Below, one piece after another: positions 44,028 to 52,818 of a stretch of 64,000 nucleotides of DNA. The stretch's first letter is position 1; each line of letters begins with the position of its first letter. The stretch covers positions 744,001 to 808,000 of the forward strand of contig OZ244725.1 of the NCBI GenBank assembly GCA_965219305.1, written 5' to 3'. Source of the stretch: DATHTS01 sp965219305 (GTDB taxonomy: Bacteria > Acidobacteriota > Blastocatellia > Pyrinomonadales > Pyrinomonadaceae). Made by a program: the position numbers and the translations under genes. The notes below the pieces were generated by a model. It ran no database searches. It saw nothing but the letters and a program-made list of their open reading frames with translations, and had not been told where the DNA came from.

Positions 44028-45146
44028 ATGAAAGCTGTTGCTGTTATACCGAAAAAAATAAACTCCGCCCGACTTGTCGAGATGGAAATTCCGCAAATTT
44101 CCGTTATCAAAAACGGTAACGGCGTATTGGTCGAAGTTCTGCGCGTCGGTGCGTGCGGAACTGATCGTGAGATAAATGCCGGAGAATACGGCATCGCGCC
44201 GGCAGGTTCGGAATTTCTTGTTCTCGGACACGAAAATTTCGGGCGGGTTGTCGAAATCGGTGAAAATGTTCGTGACTTGAAAAAAGGTGATTTTGTGGTT
44301 GCTAGTGTCCGTCGTCCCTTTGGTCACAGCATTTACGATACTATCGGGCAGCAGGACTTTACGACAGACCTTGAATATTGGGAGCGCGGAATTTCGCGTC
44401 TGCACGGTTATTGGGCTGAATTTTATGTCGAAGATGCCGAGTTTCTGATAAAAATTCCCGAAAAAATCGCCGAAGTCGCTGTGTTGCTGGAACCGCTGTC
44501 AATTATCGAAAAGGGTTTAAAACAAGCCGAAGATATACAAAAAAGACTCGATATATGGAAACCTGAAATCGCCGCTGTTTTAGGCACCGGAAACGTCGGT
44601 CTGCTGACAATTTTAGCTTTGCGTCTTCGCGGATTTGATGTTCACGGTTTCGGTCTGGAAAATCCTGACGGTTACTTAAATGCGGATTTATGTGATGCCG
44701 TCGGGGCGACATATAATTCTACAAAAACTCTTTCTATCCGTGATTCTGTTGAAACATATGGGGAATATGATCTGATCTTCGAATGTACGGGTTATTCCCC
44801 GATAATTTTTGAAGCGATGGAAAGTCTTAATGAAAACGGCATTTTGATTTTGGCGAGTGTTACCGGCGGCGATAGAAAAACCGATGGCGTAGAATCAGAC
44901 AAAATCAATCAGGAGTTCGTTCTCGGAAATCGCGCAATGGTCGGAACCGTGAATGCTAATCGTGAACATTTTGAAATGGGCGTAAAAGATCTCGCATTAT
45001 CCGAAGCGATGTTTCCCGGCTGGTTGTCGCGGATGTTAACCAACAAAATCGTGGGATTGGAAAATTATGAAAAAGTGTTTGATATTCTCGAAAATGGTGC
45101 TAAATATAATGCCATAAAAACTTTTTTTGAACTAAAGAGTTTTTAA
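44028..45146 (+). CDS. Glucose 1-dehydrogenase-like zinc alcohol dehydrogenase
   Basis: A 372-residue medium-chain dehydrogenase. It has the catalytic zinc motif VGACGTDREINAGEYG, LVLGHENFGRVVEIG, ASVRRP (typical of sugar dehydrogenases) and a Rossmann fold AAVLGTGNVGLLTILAL. The order and ...GTDREI... recall archaeal-type glucose dehydrogenases (oxidation of glucose to gluconolactone with NAD(P)). The four structural-zinc Cys that normally follow RRP are absent (GHSIYDTIGQQDF instead), so only the catalytic zinc is expected. It follows the glucosidase by 30 bases. Confidence 0.85.
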   Translation: MKAVAVIPKKINSARLVEMEIPQISVIKNGNGVLVEVLRVGACGTDREINAGEYGIAPAGSEFLVLGHENFGRVVEIGENVRDLKKGDFVVASVRRPFGHSIYDTIGQQDFTTDLEYWERGISRLHGYWAEFYVEDAEFLIKIPEKIAEVAVLLEPLSIIEKGLKQAEDIQKRLDIWKPEIAAVLGTGNVGLLTILALRLRGFDVHGFGLENPDGYLNADLCDAVGATYNSTKTLSIRDSVETYGEYDLIFECTGYSPIIFEAMESLNENGILILASVTGGDRKTDGVESDKINQEFVLGNRAMVGTVNANREHFEMGVKDLALSEAMFPGWLSRMLTNKIVGLENYEKVFDILENGAKYNAIKTFFELKSF

Positions 45147-45341
45147 TCGAGTAAATATATGAATTAAACACATATATTTAGTGTTTTATATATGATCGCA
45201 AATTGTCGTTAGTAAAATAATTTTATTTCATTTGCAAAAGATCACGAAAACTCAAGCAGAATTTGAGTTCATTTTGTATTTTCTTCAGGCAAAATAATAA
45301 AAAACTATTCGGCATTGTTAGTTACGTTAATTGATTATGTT

Positions 45342-45659
45342 ATGCCGGATTTTCCAGACGATAATTTTAAAGAAGATGTTTTAACACAAAGTAAAATAAA
45401 GTTACAAAAACCGAAGTTGTATAAGGTTATTTTGCATAATGATGATTATACGACGATGGATTTTGTAATTTTTGTTTTACAATATGTTTTTAAAAGAAAT
45501 GATTCCGAAGCATTTGGAATTATGATGAAAGTTCACAACGAAGGAATCGGGATCGCCGGAGTTTACCCGTATGAAATTGCGGTAATTAAATCTGAAAAGG
45601 CAAAAAATTTAGCTGCCGCTCAGGATTTTCCACTTCTTTGCACTATAGAAGAAGAATAA
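45342..45659 (+). CDS. clpS: ClpS, adaptor of ClpAP
   Basis: A 105-residue protein with the ClpS core KLYKVILHNDDYTTMDFVIF, HNEGIGIAGVYPYEIA and a final LLCTIEEE. ClpS delivers proteins with N-degron residues to ClpA. The ATG at 45342 is preferred over an upstream TTG. clpS often lies next to clpA; here they are 17 kb apart. Confidence 0.94.
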   Translation: MPDFPDDNFKEDVLTQSKIKLQKPKLYKVILHNDDYTTMDFVIFVLQYVFKRNDSEAFGIMMKVHNEGIGIAGVYPYEIAVIKSEKAKNLAAAQDFPLLCTIEEE

Positions 45660-45680
45660 AAATTAAAAGCAAAGTTATTA

Positions 45681-45735
45681 ATTGAAAATAAAAATCCGCA
45701 CTTTTAACAACAAAGGCGGATTTTTTATTTTCAAT
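45681..45735. terminator. Bidirectional terminator between clpS and the DUF465 gene
   Basis: ATTGAAAATAAAAATCCGC and its inverse (GCGGATTTTTTATTTTCAAT) form a near-perfect 19-bp stem. Either strand ends in T-rich sequence, which suits the two converging genes. Confidence 0.85.
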
Positions 45736-45748
45736 TAAAAAAATCCGG

Positions 45749-45976
45749 TTAAACTCCGGAGTACGCATTCATTATTTCGTAAATTTTATCTTTAACAGCA
45801 AGTTTTTCTTTTTTCAACTTAGCTTCTTCCAAAACTTCATCATCATTCGGAAAATGTATGTCAGCCAATTCGCTGAGACGATTTTCATAACTCTCGTGCT
45901 GATCAACCAGCTTCTTAAAATCTTGATTTTCCTTCATTAATATATCCTGAATTTCTATTCTTTTTGCTCTTTCCAT
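45749..45976 (-). CDS. DUF465 (YdcH-like) small protein
   Basis: A 75-residue charged helical protein: DFKKLVDQHESYENRLSELA, then EVLEEAKLKKEKLAVKDKIY and a short tail. It matches the DUF465/YdcH family, of unknown role, which consists of two long helices with a central charged turn. Confidence 0.82.
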   Translation of the reverse strand: MERAKRIEIQDILMKENQDFKKLVDQHESYENRLSELADIHFPNDDEVLEEAKLKKEKLAVKDKIYEIMNAYSGV

Positions 45977-46090
45977 AATTTATTATCTGCTCCTTACGAA
46001 ATTTATTTCCAAAACAATTTTTTGGTAACATTATTGTAATTCCAATAAAAACTCTTTTCAAGTTTTAATATTTTCATTTTTTCAGGTTTT

Positions 46091-46561
46091 TTATAAAATA
46101 AGTTTCATAATTACGGCATCTTCTAAAGGCGTTGTGTAATAATTTTTTCTCTCGGCGATTTCCTCAAAATCCTTTTGCTTGTAAAACTTGCGCGCAATAA
46201 TATTCGATTTGCGAACTTCCAAAAAAATTTCCTGTATTTTATTTTTTTTACAATGTTTTATAAAATTTTCTATTAAAAAATTTCCGATTCCGTTTTTCCG
46301 GTATTCTTTACTGACGGCTATATTATATATTTCCGAAAAATCAATTTGCCTGTCCAAATTAATAATTATCAGACGCGCAATTATGAAACCGACAATTTTA
46401 TTTTCTAAAACAGTCGTTTTCGTAAATGAAAACTTACTGTTTATTTCCTTTACATAATCAGCAGAATTCCAATCTGAAAGACCGCTTTCAGTTTCGATTT
46501 TTTTTATTTCAGAAATATCGGAAACTTTCATTTCAACTAATTTTAAGTTTATTTTTTTCAA
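46091..46561 (-). CDS. rimI: RimI-type N-acetyltransferase
   Basis: A 156-residue GNAT. IYNIAVSKEYRKNGIGNFLI contains the acetyl-CoA-binding R-x-x-G-I-G-x-x-L and LEVRKSNIIARKFYKQKDF the typical C-terminal motif. RimI acetylates ribosomal protein S18; the position directly after tsaB, with a 4-base overlap, supports that call. It holds copy 5 of the GCGTCTGATAA word. Confidence 0.88.
   Translation of the reverse strand: MKKINLKLVEMKVSDISEIKKIETESGLSDWNSADYVKEINSKFSFTKTTVLENKIVGFIIARLIIINLDRQIDFSEIYNIAVSKEYRKNGIGNFLIENFIKHCKKNKIQEIFLEVRKSNIIARKFYKQKDFEEIAERKNYYTTPLEDAVIMKLIL
46366..46376 (-). repeat. GCGTCTGATAA word, copy 5
   Basis: Exact 11-mer inside rimI, read as R-L-I-I. Confidence 0.7.
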
Positions 46562-47298
46562 GGTAACTCAGAAATAAAATTTTTTTCATTTAAATAAATC
46601 GGTTCAGGTTTTTCGACATTTTCACCTTTGTTGAAATAATCGGAAATCAAAGCGGATGAAAGATTTTCGCCGAAGTTTATCAAATTTATCGAGTCGTTAT
46701 TTAGAAAAACATTTGTTTCTTCAATATCAGCATATATTTTCGAATCAACACAAACAGACATCATTTGCTCGCTTTTATTCTTTTTCAGATATTCTGAGAT
46801 ATATTTAATTAAAATGTTCGTATCACTTACAAAATACTCATTCTTTGAATAATTCGCATTTATTTTTTTTTTATCAAATTCAGACCAGCAAATTCTGTTT
46901 CGCCCGTATGTAACGGCTGAAATTACTTTTTCAGATTTAGTTTGAAAATTTTCCGTCTGTGCCATAGCACTTAAAAGATTGATTCCCGAAGATCTGCATT
47001 TTAGAGATTTTTTTAAGGCGAGAGCAGTAGCGATGCCGATGCGAATTCCTGTAAAACTGCCAGGACCGTTTGAAACAATTATTATATCAACTTCAGATTT
47101 CGGAATTTTATTTTTTATTAATAATTCGGAGATTTTCGGCAGCAAATCTTCTGCTCCTGAAATTGATTTGCTGCCGATAAAAAAATCTATGATTTTTTTA
47201 TCGGCAAACAACGAAACGCTTCCGCCATTTACGCCGGTTTCCAACGCCAAAATAATATCAGATTTAGTTTTTGAATCCTTTAAAATGTTATTTACCAC
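46558..47298 (-). CDS. tsaB: TsaB, subunit of tRNA threonylcarbamoyladenosine synthesis
   Basis: A 246-residue ASKHA-fold protein. It shows DIILALETGVNGGSVSLF at the start and IIVSNGPGSFTGIRIGIATA, the hallmark of TsaB. TsaB scaffolds TsaD and TsaE in making t6A37 on ANN-reading tRNAs. It overlaps rimI by 4 bases and the nucleotidyltransferase by 7. Confidence 0.93.
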   Translation of the reverse strand: MVNNILKDSKTKSDIILALETGVNGGSVSLFADKKIIDFFIGSKSISGAEDLLPKISELLIKNKIPKSEVDIIIVSNGPGSFTGIRIGIATALALKKSLKCRSSGINLLSAMAQTENFQTKSEKVISAVTYGRNRICWSEFDKKKINANYSKNEYFVSDTNILIKYISEYLKKNKSEQMMSVCVDSKIYADIEETNVFLNNDSINLINFGENLSSALISDYFNKGENVEKPEPIYLNEKNFISELP

Positions 47299-48137
47299 CT
47301 TTTTTTTATTGATGCTGTTAATCTAGCATATAAATTTCTCATTTGATAAAAAAAGCGTGTTCGATTGTCAAAACTGCCTTCACACATAATTGTCGAAGTT
47401 ATCGGATTTGGCGGAAATCTTTTTATAATTTGTTGAAACAAAATTTTGGGACTATTGTATGGTGGTTCTATCGGTTTAATTCTAATTTCGCTTCGCCATT
47501 CTTTTTCGAGAGTTTCAGTCAGCCATCTCGGAAGTTTTCCCGCTTCGTCGGCAAAGGGCAAATCATCAATTTTCAGATTTAAGTATTTATGAACGATCCC
47601 AATAACGCAGATTATCCAACGGCGGCGGTTTTCATTTACTGAATTCAAGCATCTGTTCCAGTCAAAGGATTTACCGCGATTTTTTATCAACCAGTAAATG
47701 TCAAATAGTTTATTTTTATATTCACCGCCATCCGTCAGCCAATGAACGCATAAAACCCTTAGATGATCTTCCGGGCTTAAAACTCTGACTTTATAATTAT
47801 CAATGTCCAAAAAAACGGAATTGTTAAAAAGATTTTCCCAATCCAAAGTATCGTGACTTCTTAAACCTTCGTGCAAATCTACTAAACCGAAATTAAAAGA
47901 ACCGCCTGTTAAAAGTTTTTTTGCCCGGTAATATTTGTCGGGAGCGATACATAAATCCAAATCCGTTGATTGTCTGTGAAATTTTAGCGGATAAAATTCC
48001 GCCGCCGCACGACCTTTGATTAAAATCGGCTCAATTTCATTTTTTCTGAAAAACTGAAAAATTTCAACAAGTTGTTTTTCTTTGACCTTAAAATTTATTT
48101 GAAGCCATTTTTCAGTTTGTTCGGTTGACTCAGCCAT
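47292..48137 (-). CDS. Nucleotidyltransferase-fold family protein
   Basis: A 281-residue protein of the minimal nucleotidyltransferase (NTP_transf_5) type: EIEPILIKGRAAAEFYPLKF and then RQSTDLDLCIAPDKYYRAKK, where G-R-A and D-L-D-L are the catalytic pattern. Related proteins lie beside HprK-like kinases and PqqD-type proteins, including in lasso-peptide loci; the same pair is just upstream here. A rho-independent terminator sits right before its start, so it may be read mainly by read-through or from its own promoter. Substrate unknown. Confidence 0.78.
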   Translation of the reverse strand: MAESTEQTEKWLQINFKVKEKQLVEIFQFFRKNEIEPILIKGRAAAEFYPLKFHRQSTDLDLCIAPDKYYRAKKLLTGGSFNFGLVDLHEGLRSHDTLDWENLFNNSVFLDIDNYKVRVLSPEDHLRVLCVHWLTDGGEYKNKLFDIYWLIKNRGKSFDWNRCLNSVNENRRRWIICVIGIVHKYLNLKIDDLPFADEAGKLPRWLTETLEKEWRSEIRIKPIEPPYNSPKILFQQIIKRFPPNPITSTIMCEGSFDNRTRFFYQMRNLYARLTASIKKRW

Positions 48138-48144
48138 TTAAAAT

Positions 48145-48173
48145 AAAAAGTAGTCAGCCTTCTGGACTGACTA
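48145..48173 (-). terminator. Rho-independent terminator after the PqqD-fusion gene
   Basis: On the minus strand GTAGTCAG, a 9-base loop and CTGACTAC are followed by TTTTTATTTT. It marks the likely end of the long polysaccharide transcript. Confidence 0.8.
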
Positions 48174-48211
48174 CATCAAATTAGATTTAATTATCAAGAG
48201 ATTGAATAACC

Positions 48212-48229
48212 AACCGATTAGAATCGGTT
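48212..48229. repeat. Short perfect inverted repeat after the PqqD-fusion gene
   Basis: AACCGATT and AATCGGTT with a 2-base centre, just past the stop codon. It may support termination or RNA stability. Confidence 0.45.
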
Positions 48230-48235
48230 AGAAGT

Positions 48236-48718
48236 TTATTGGCATACGTTTCCAGCCGGAACATTACAAGTTGTCGGACAACCTGCCACATTGCTGCAAT
48301 CCGTGGGAATGCTGCAGCCTGTACAGGAAACCAGAGCTAAAACACTTGTCGGGGCGGCTAAGGATGCGACAACCGGAAGAGCAATTACGGCTGCCAAGCC
48401 AATTTTTTTAATAACACTTCGACGCGATTCGCCGTGAAATCTGGAATTAATTTTAGATGTCAAAAGATCATTTTCGTTTAGTTGATCAATCGCAAGCCAA
48501 ATTAAATCTTCGTTAATTTGATCACCGGATTGTTTTTCAAACATCCGTGTAATGTCCGCAATGGAATTATTTCCGTTACACGCTTTCCAAACGAAAGCAG
48601 CCGTTTGATTTAAGCAATGTGCTTTATTAGTATTCAGATCATATACCAATACTTCTTCAGGCATATCTTGAATAACTAAACCTTCTTTTCTCGCCTCAGG
48701 TGTCTGAGAATTAAGCAT
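48236..48718 (-). CDS. PqqD-like protein fused to a Tat-like segment and Cys-rich tail
   Basis: A 160-residue protein with three parts. Residues ~10-90 are a PqqD-type peptide-binding (RRE) domain: VLVYDLNTNKAHCLNQTAAF, VWKACNGNNSIADITRMFEK and a final LWLAIDQL-like helix. Then comes SRRSVIKKIGLAAVIALPVV, a twin-arginine-like motif plus hydrophobic helix. The last ~30 residues hold six Cys (SCTGCSIPTDC, GCPTTC, NVCQ). The start has GGAGGAAAA upstream. PqqD-like domains usually bind the leader of a modified peptide; here the domain and a peptide-like tail are on one chain. The HprK-like kinase gene is 51 bases upstream. Confidence 0.75.
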   Translation of the reverse strand: MLNSQTPEARKEGLVIQDMPEEVLVYDLNTNKAHCLNQTAAFVWKACNGNNSIADITRMFEKQSGDQINEDLIWLAIDQLNENDLLTSKINSRFHGESRRSVIKKIGLAAVIALPVVASLAAPTSVLALVSCTGCSIPTDCSNVAGCPTTCNVPAGNVCQ

Positions 48719-48769
48719 ATATTTTTCTTTTCCTCCAAGTAACAGGTTATTTAAATTTAAGTATGGGGC

Positions 48770-49591
48770 TTACGAATTAAGTTCTAGAATATTTAATATA
48801 GAATCAGTGAGCTTTTTGGCTTCACCTCTTTTACTTTTGGCGATTATGGCACGGTTTATTAATTTGTGCAAGACCTCCAATGTAAATTTTGGATTAAATT
48901 GTATCGGGACAGTATGTTGCAGAATTTGCATTATTGCATTCCCGGGACTGAGAAATTCCGGCGACCATTTAGAATTTTCTACAAATTCAGTCAAAACGAT
49001 AAGTTTGACCTCGACAGGCTCAATTCCTGCCTTACCTCCAAAATGTTCAACCGGAAAATCCGTCTGAATATATTTGTCTTCAATTCCGCGTAACGAAATT
49101 TTTTTTGCAAAAGGATGAAGCATTGCGTTTTCATCCAAAACGGCGCAATCGTCAGAATAATAAACCGCTCCGGCTTTTACTAGTTCGGATGTTAGCGTAG
49201 ATTTTCCTTGATAGCTATTTGCCGGAAAAATTATGCCTTTATTTTTATAACTTACGGCTCCGGCGTGTATAAAAACTCTCGATTCGGCGAACTCTGCGAT
49301 TAGTATAAATACTCTTTTTTCAAGGAATTGTAATGTTTTATCTAAGTTTTTACTTTCAATAATTACTTCACCGTTTTTCTTTATAAAAAACTCTCCTGTT
49401 TTACTTATGATTTCAAAACGATGAACAGAATCTTCAAAATTAATTTCGGTCGGATTAAATGGAAGATTGTTGCCGATTTCTATTTTTGCTTTTGATATAA
49501 TCTCAACACTATCCGCAGATAAACCAATTTTCACACCGTAGGCGGAAAAACTGTAGAAATAACTGTGCTTTAAATCATTGTCAGATTTCAT
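48770..49591 (-). CDS. HprK-like serine kinase (HPr-rel-A type)
   Basis: A 273-residue protein with an HPr-kinase-like C-terminal half: FIHAGAVSYKNKGIIFPANS followed by YQGKSTLTSELVKAG (P-loop variant NSYQGKST) and YYSDDCAVLD. The N-terminal half lacks recognisable HPr-kinase regulatory features. Such kinases occur next to PqqD-like proteins and nucleotidyltransferases, and some phosphorylate lasso peptides. The start at 49591 (MKSDNDLK) is likely; a longer one would overlap the transferase gene upstream. Confidence 0.78.
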   Translation of the reverse strand: MKSDNDLKHSYFYSFSAYGVKIGLSADSVEIISKAKIEIGNNLPFNPTEINFEDSVHRFEIISKTGEFFIKKNGEVIIESKNLDKTLQFLEKRVFILIAEFAESRVFIHAGAVSYKNKGIIFPANSYQGKSTLTSELVKAGAVYYSDDCAVLDENAMLHPFAKKISLRGIEDKYIQTDFPVEHFGGKAGIEPVEVKLIVLTEFVENSKWSPEFLSPGNAIMQILQHTVPIQFNPKFTLEVLHKLINRAIIAKSKRGEAKKLTDSILNILELNS

Positions 49592-49601
49592 TTTTAAGAG
49601 T

Positions 49602-50621
49602 TTATGGAATTCTAAAAAATTCAACCCAGATTAATAATCCTATCGATCCTATGAAACAGGCTATAATCGTTAAAAATCCGAATGGAAAACCATAGGAAAG
49701 AAATAAAATTAATAATATAGAAACTAAAATTGTTAAAGCCCCGTAAATCAAACTTACCGAACTGTGAGAAAACCCCTCGATAATTAACTTTTGAAACAGA
49801 TGTTCCCGGTGAGCTTCCCAAAATCTTTTTCTTTGAAAAATTCTTTGAACTAAAGTTTTCCCGCTGTCAAAAACAAAAAACCAAACTAAGACCACTCCTG
49901 CAAAAGTGAATTCCGACAAATGTCCAAGAGATTGTTGAGTTGCAATCAGGGGTAAAACAGCGAAATTGAAACCGAGAAATGCGCTTCCGACATCGCCCAT
50001 AAATATTTTTGCCGGCTGCCAGTTATGAATCAGAAACGCAATTGCAGAAACTGCAATCGTTAAGCCGAGAATTGCCGTATTGTTTGAACCATATATAAAA
50101 CCTATTAATGACCAAAAAAATCCGGCTAATAATGCCTGAACTCCGGCGATTCCGTCAATTCCGTCCATAAAATTATAGGCGTTTATTAACCAGACTATCC
50201 ACAAAAACCAGACTAAATAAGCAATTATTGAAAAACTGAAATCGCCGAAAATCGGGATTACTACAATTTGTGGAAAATCATAATAAAAAAGCACCAAACC
50301 GGCGGCGACTGAGTGACACAAAAATCTCCAGATAATCGAAATTGAAAATAGATCATCCAGCCAACTTATACCTGACACCAACAGCGCACCGATAAAATAC
50401 GCCCAGATTATTTGTTGATGAGTTATTAGCAAATAGGTAAAAAAGGCAGTTAAACAAATAATAACGAACACCAAACCGCCGCCGCGCGGTGTCGGATCTG
50501 TATGTGAACTTCTTTCATTCGGAATGTCGTAGATTTCCCTTCTGATACACCATTCTAAATAAAACCTAATACCGAGATAAGTAAAGGCAAAAACCGTAAT
50601 TATGAATAAAAATATTTGCAA
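49602..50621 (-). CDS. WecA/WbpL-like polyprenyl-phosphate sugar-1-phosphate transferase
   Basis: A 339-residue membrane enzyme of the MraY/WecA family with ~10 helices. The conserved loops are RSSHTDPTPRGGGLVFVI, the Asp-rich ISWLDDLFSIS, NAYNFMDGIDGIAG and HNWQPAKIFMGDVGSAFLG. It loads the first sugar phosphate onto undecaprenyl phosphate and so starts the O-antigen or capsule unit. The gene ends the biosynthetic part of the locus, directly after the nucleotide-sugar genes. Confidence 0.92.
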   Translation of the reverse strand: MQIFLFIITVFAFTYLGIRFYLEWCIRREIYDIPNERSSHTDPTPRGGGLVFVIICLTAFFTYLLITHQQIIWAYFIGALLVSGISWLDDLFSISIIWRFLCHSVAAGLVLFYYDFPQIVVIPIFGDFSFSIIAYLVWFLWIVWLINAYNFMDGIDGIAGVQALLAGFFWSLIGFIYGSNNTAILGLTIAVSAIAFLIHNWQPAKIFMGDVGSAFLGFNFAVLPLIATQQSLGHLSEFTFAGVVLVWFFVFDSGKTLVQRIFQRKRFWEAHREHLFQKLIIEGFSHSSVSLIYGALTILVSILLILFLSYGFPFGFLTIIACFIGSIGLLIWVEFFRIP

Positions 50622-50660
50622 AATAATTTCTGTTAAACTGGAAGATTTAAATTTATAATT

Positions 50661-51761
50661 TTAGCTGCTGTGTTTTCTCAAACTATTGTATCCCAAAATA
50701 ATTTTTGCTACCGTTCTTGATACATTTTTCGTTAGATACTCTTTCGGTGCTGACCAATCGGTTCCGGCGGTAACAGCCAAATTAACCGCTCTCAAAATGC
50801 TGTCACTTTCCGCACCGCTGAGAATATTGCTTCCGCATTCCAACGTTTCCGGGCGTTCGGTGACATCTCTGACCGTAACGTTCGGCACATTAAATATCGC
50901 ACATTCTTCCTGCACGGTTCCGCTGTCAGTTAAAACTGCAAAAGCATTTTTTTCCAAACTTACAAAATCAAAAAATCCCAATGGTTCAAGCAGCATTATT
51001 TTATCGTTGGTCGGCAAAAGATCATATTGTTTAAGTTTTTCCGCCGTTCTCGGATGCGTGCTGACGAGCATTTTTTTATTGAATTTTTCGACCGTTTTCA
51101 CAAAACCGTCCAGTATCTTCTTCAAACGTTTCGGTTCATCTACATTTTCGGCTCGATGAAGCGTTACCAAAAAATAATCTCGAACTTTTACATTTAAATC
51201 ATCTGCTATCCGACTCGCATTAATTTGAGGCGAAAAATGATTTAACACCTCGTTTATCGGATTTCCCGTAATAAATATTCGTTCCCTTTCAATTCCCTCT
51301 CTAACCAGATTTTCCTTACTGCGTTCAGTATATGGCAACAGGTAATTGCTGGAATGATCAATAATCCGCCGATTGATTTCTTCCGGTACGCGGTCATCAT
51401 AACAACGGTTTCCGGCTTCCATATGATAAATCGGAATCGCTTTTCGCGCCGCTATAATTGCAGATAATGCGCTGTTTGTATCACCTAAAAGCAAAAGTCT
51501 GTCAGGTTTGTATTTTTCTAAAACTTCGTCGGTCTTTTGAAGGATTTGTCCGATTTGCTCACCGAAAGATTTGGATTTTATACCGAAATGCTCATCAGGC
51601 GTTCTTACTTCCAAATCCCTGATAAATATATCGCTCAAACTTTCATCGTAATTCTGTCCGGTATGAACCGTCGTATGTTCACAGGTTTCATCGAGAATTT
51701 TTAATATTAAACTTAAACGAATAATTTCAGGACGCGTCCCGAATATTGTCATTATTTTCAT
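50661..51761 (-). CDS. UDP-N-acetylhexosamine 2-epimerase (WbvD/WbjD/CapG-like)
   Basis: A 366-residue epimerase: MTIFGTRPEIIRLSLIL, HTGQNYDESLSDIF, LLLGDTNSALSAI, HMEAGNRCYDDRVPEEINRR and LTDSGTVQEECAIFN are the WecB-fold motifs. In this neighbourhood it would perform the last step of a UDP-L-aminosugar pathway, epimerising C2 of UDP-L-RhaNAc-type (giving L-QuiNAc) or UDP-L-PneNAc-type (giving L-FucNAc) intermediates. It follows the dehydratase gene by 7 bases. Confidence 0.88.
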   Translation of the reverse strand: MKIMTIFGTRPEIIRLSLILKILDETCEHTTVHTGQNYDESLSDIFIRDLEVRTPDEHFGIKSKSFGEQIGQILQKTDEVLEKYKPDRLLLLGDTNSALSAIIAARKAIPIYHMEAGNRCYDDRVPEEINRRIIDHSSNYLLPYTERSKENLVREGIERERIFITGNPINEVLNHFSPQINASRIADDLNVKVRDYFLVTLHRAENVDEPKRLKKILDGFVKTVEKFNKKMLVSTHPRTAEKLKQYDLLPTNDKIMLLEPLGFFDFVSLEKNAFAVLTDSGTVQEECAIFNVPNVTVRDVTERPETLECGSNILSGAESDSILRAVNLAVTAGTDWSAPKEYLTKNVSRTVAKIILGYNSLRKHSS

Positions 51762-51768
51762 AAATTAA

Positions 51769-52812
51769 TTAATTTAAAAACTCCTTGATTTCTTTATCAG
51801 CCGAAGATAAAAGGCTTTGCAGTTCGGTAATCGAAATATTGTTATTCTTTGAGGAATATTCCGAAGTTAAAAATTCTTTTTCATCTGTTTCATTTCTCAA
51901 CTCCGGCAAAACAGGCAAAATTACATAATAATCTCCGCGTTCGATTGTTCGGAAACATTCTTCTTCGGAAACCATTATTTCGTGAATTTTTTCACCCGGT
52001 CTGATTCCTGTAAATTGAATCGGCAGATCTTTTTCTTTCATTAATGCCTTTGCAACGTCCATAATCTTCGCCGCCGGAACTTTCGGAACAAATGTATCTC
52101 CGGGATTTCCCTCGGTTACAGCCGCAAAAACAGTATCTACTGCTCTATCTAAACTGAGCAGAAAACGAGTCATTTCCGGCATCGTAACCGTCAGCGGTTG
52201 ATTATTTTTTACCTGTTCGACAAATAACGGCACAATCGAACCGCGCGAAGCGATAACATTTCCATAACGAACACATTTAATATCGGTGTCTATACAATCT
52301 CGATTGGCTTCGATAAAGATTCGTTCCTGCAAAGCTTTTGTTAAACCCATAACATTAATCGGTTTACAAGCTTTATCAGTAGAAATTCCGATTATGGTTT
52401 GTACCGGAAGTTCATTTTCCTTTACTGCCCTAACAATATTTTGCGCTCCGTGAATATTCGTCTGAATCGCTTCAAAAGGAAAGTATTCACACGAAGGAAC
52501 TTGCTTAAGTGCCGCTGCGTTAAAAACTATATCAGCTTTCCTCATCGCTGAAACCACCGCTGAATAATCCCTGACATCTCCAATGCGGAAATTCAATATG
52601 TCTTGGGAATTTTTATAAATTATTTCGTCGGTGGCAACTTTTCGATGCAGAAAATCCAAACGCATATAATGCTGCTTGGCTTCATCTCTTGAAAAAACCG
52701 TTAAATTTTTCGGCTTTCCCAACTCTCCGGTCAAAATTCTTCTAACCAGAGTTTGACCTAATGAGCCGGTTCCGCCTGTTACCAGAACCCGCTTTCCTTC
52801 CAAAGTATTCAT
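51769..52812 (-). CDS. UDP-GlcNAc 4,6-dehydratase/epimerase (CapE/WbjB/WbvB-like)
   Basis: A 347-residue short-form FlaA1/CapD-family SDR. It binds NAD(P) at VLVTGGTGSLGQTL, has NAAALKQVPSCEYFPFEA, and the catalytic ISTDKACKPINVMGLTK where Met stands in the usual Tyr position, as in the CapE/WbjB group. It removes water across C4-C6 of UDP-GlcNAc and epimerises C5, the entry to L-configured 6-deoxy-aminosugars. It lies between the reductase and 2-epimerase genes with 6-7-base gaps. Confidence 0.9.
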   Translation of the reverse strand: MNTLEGKRVLVTGGTGSLGQTLVRRILTGELGKPKNLTVFSRDEAKQHYMRLDFLHRKVATDEIIYKNSQDILNFRIGDVRDYSAVVSAMRKADIVFNAAALKQVPSCEYFPFEAIQTNIHGAQNIVRAVKENELPVQTIIGISTDKACKPINVMGLTKALQERIFIEANRDCIDTDIKCVRYGNVIASRGSIVPLFVEQVKNNQPLTVTMPEMTRFLLSLDRAVDTVFAAVTEGNPGDTFVPKVPAAKIMDVAKALMKEKDLPIQFTGIRPGEKIHEIMVSEEECFRTIERGDYYVILPVLPELRNETDEKEFLTSEYSSKNNNISITELQSLLSSADKEIKEFLN

Positions 52813-52818
52813 ATCTTT

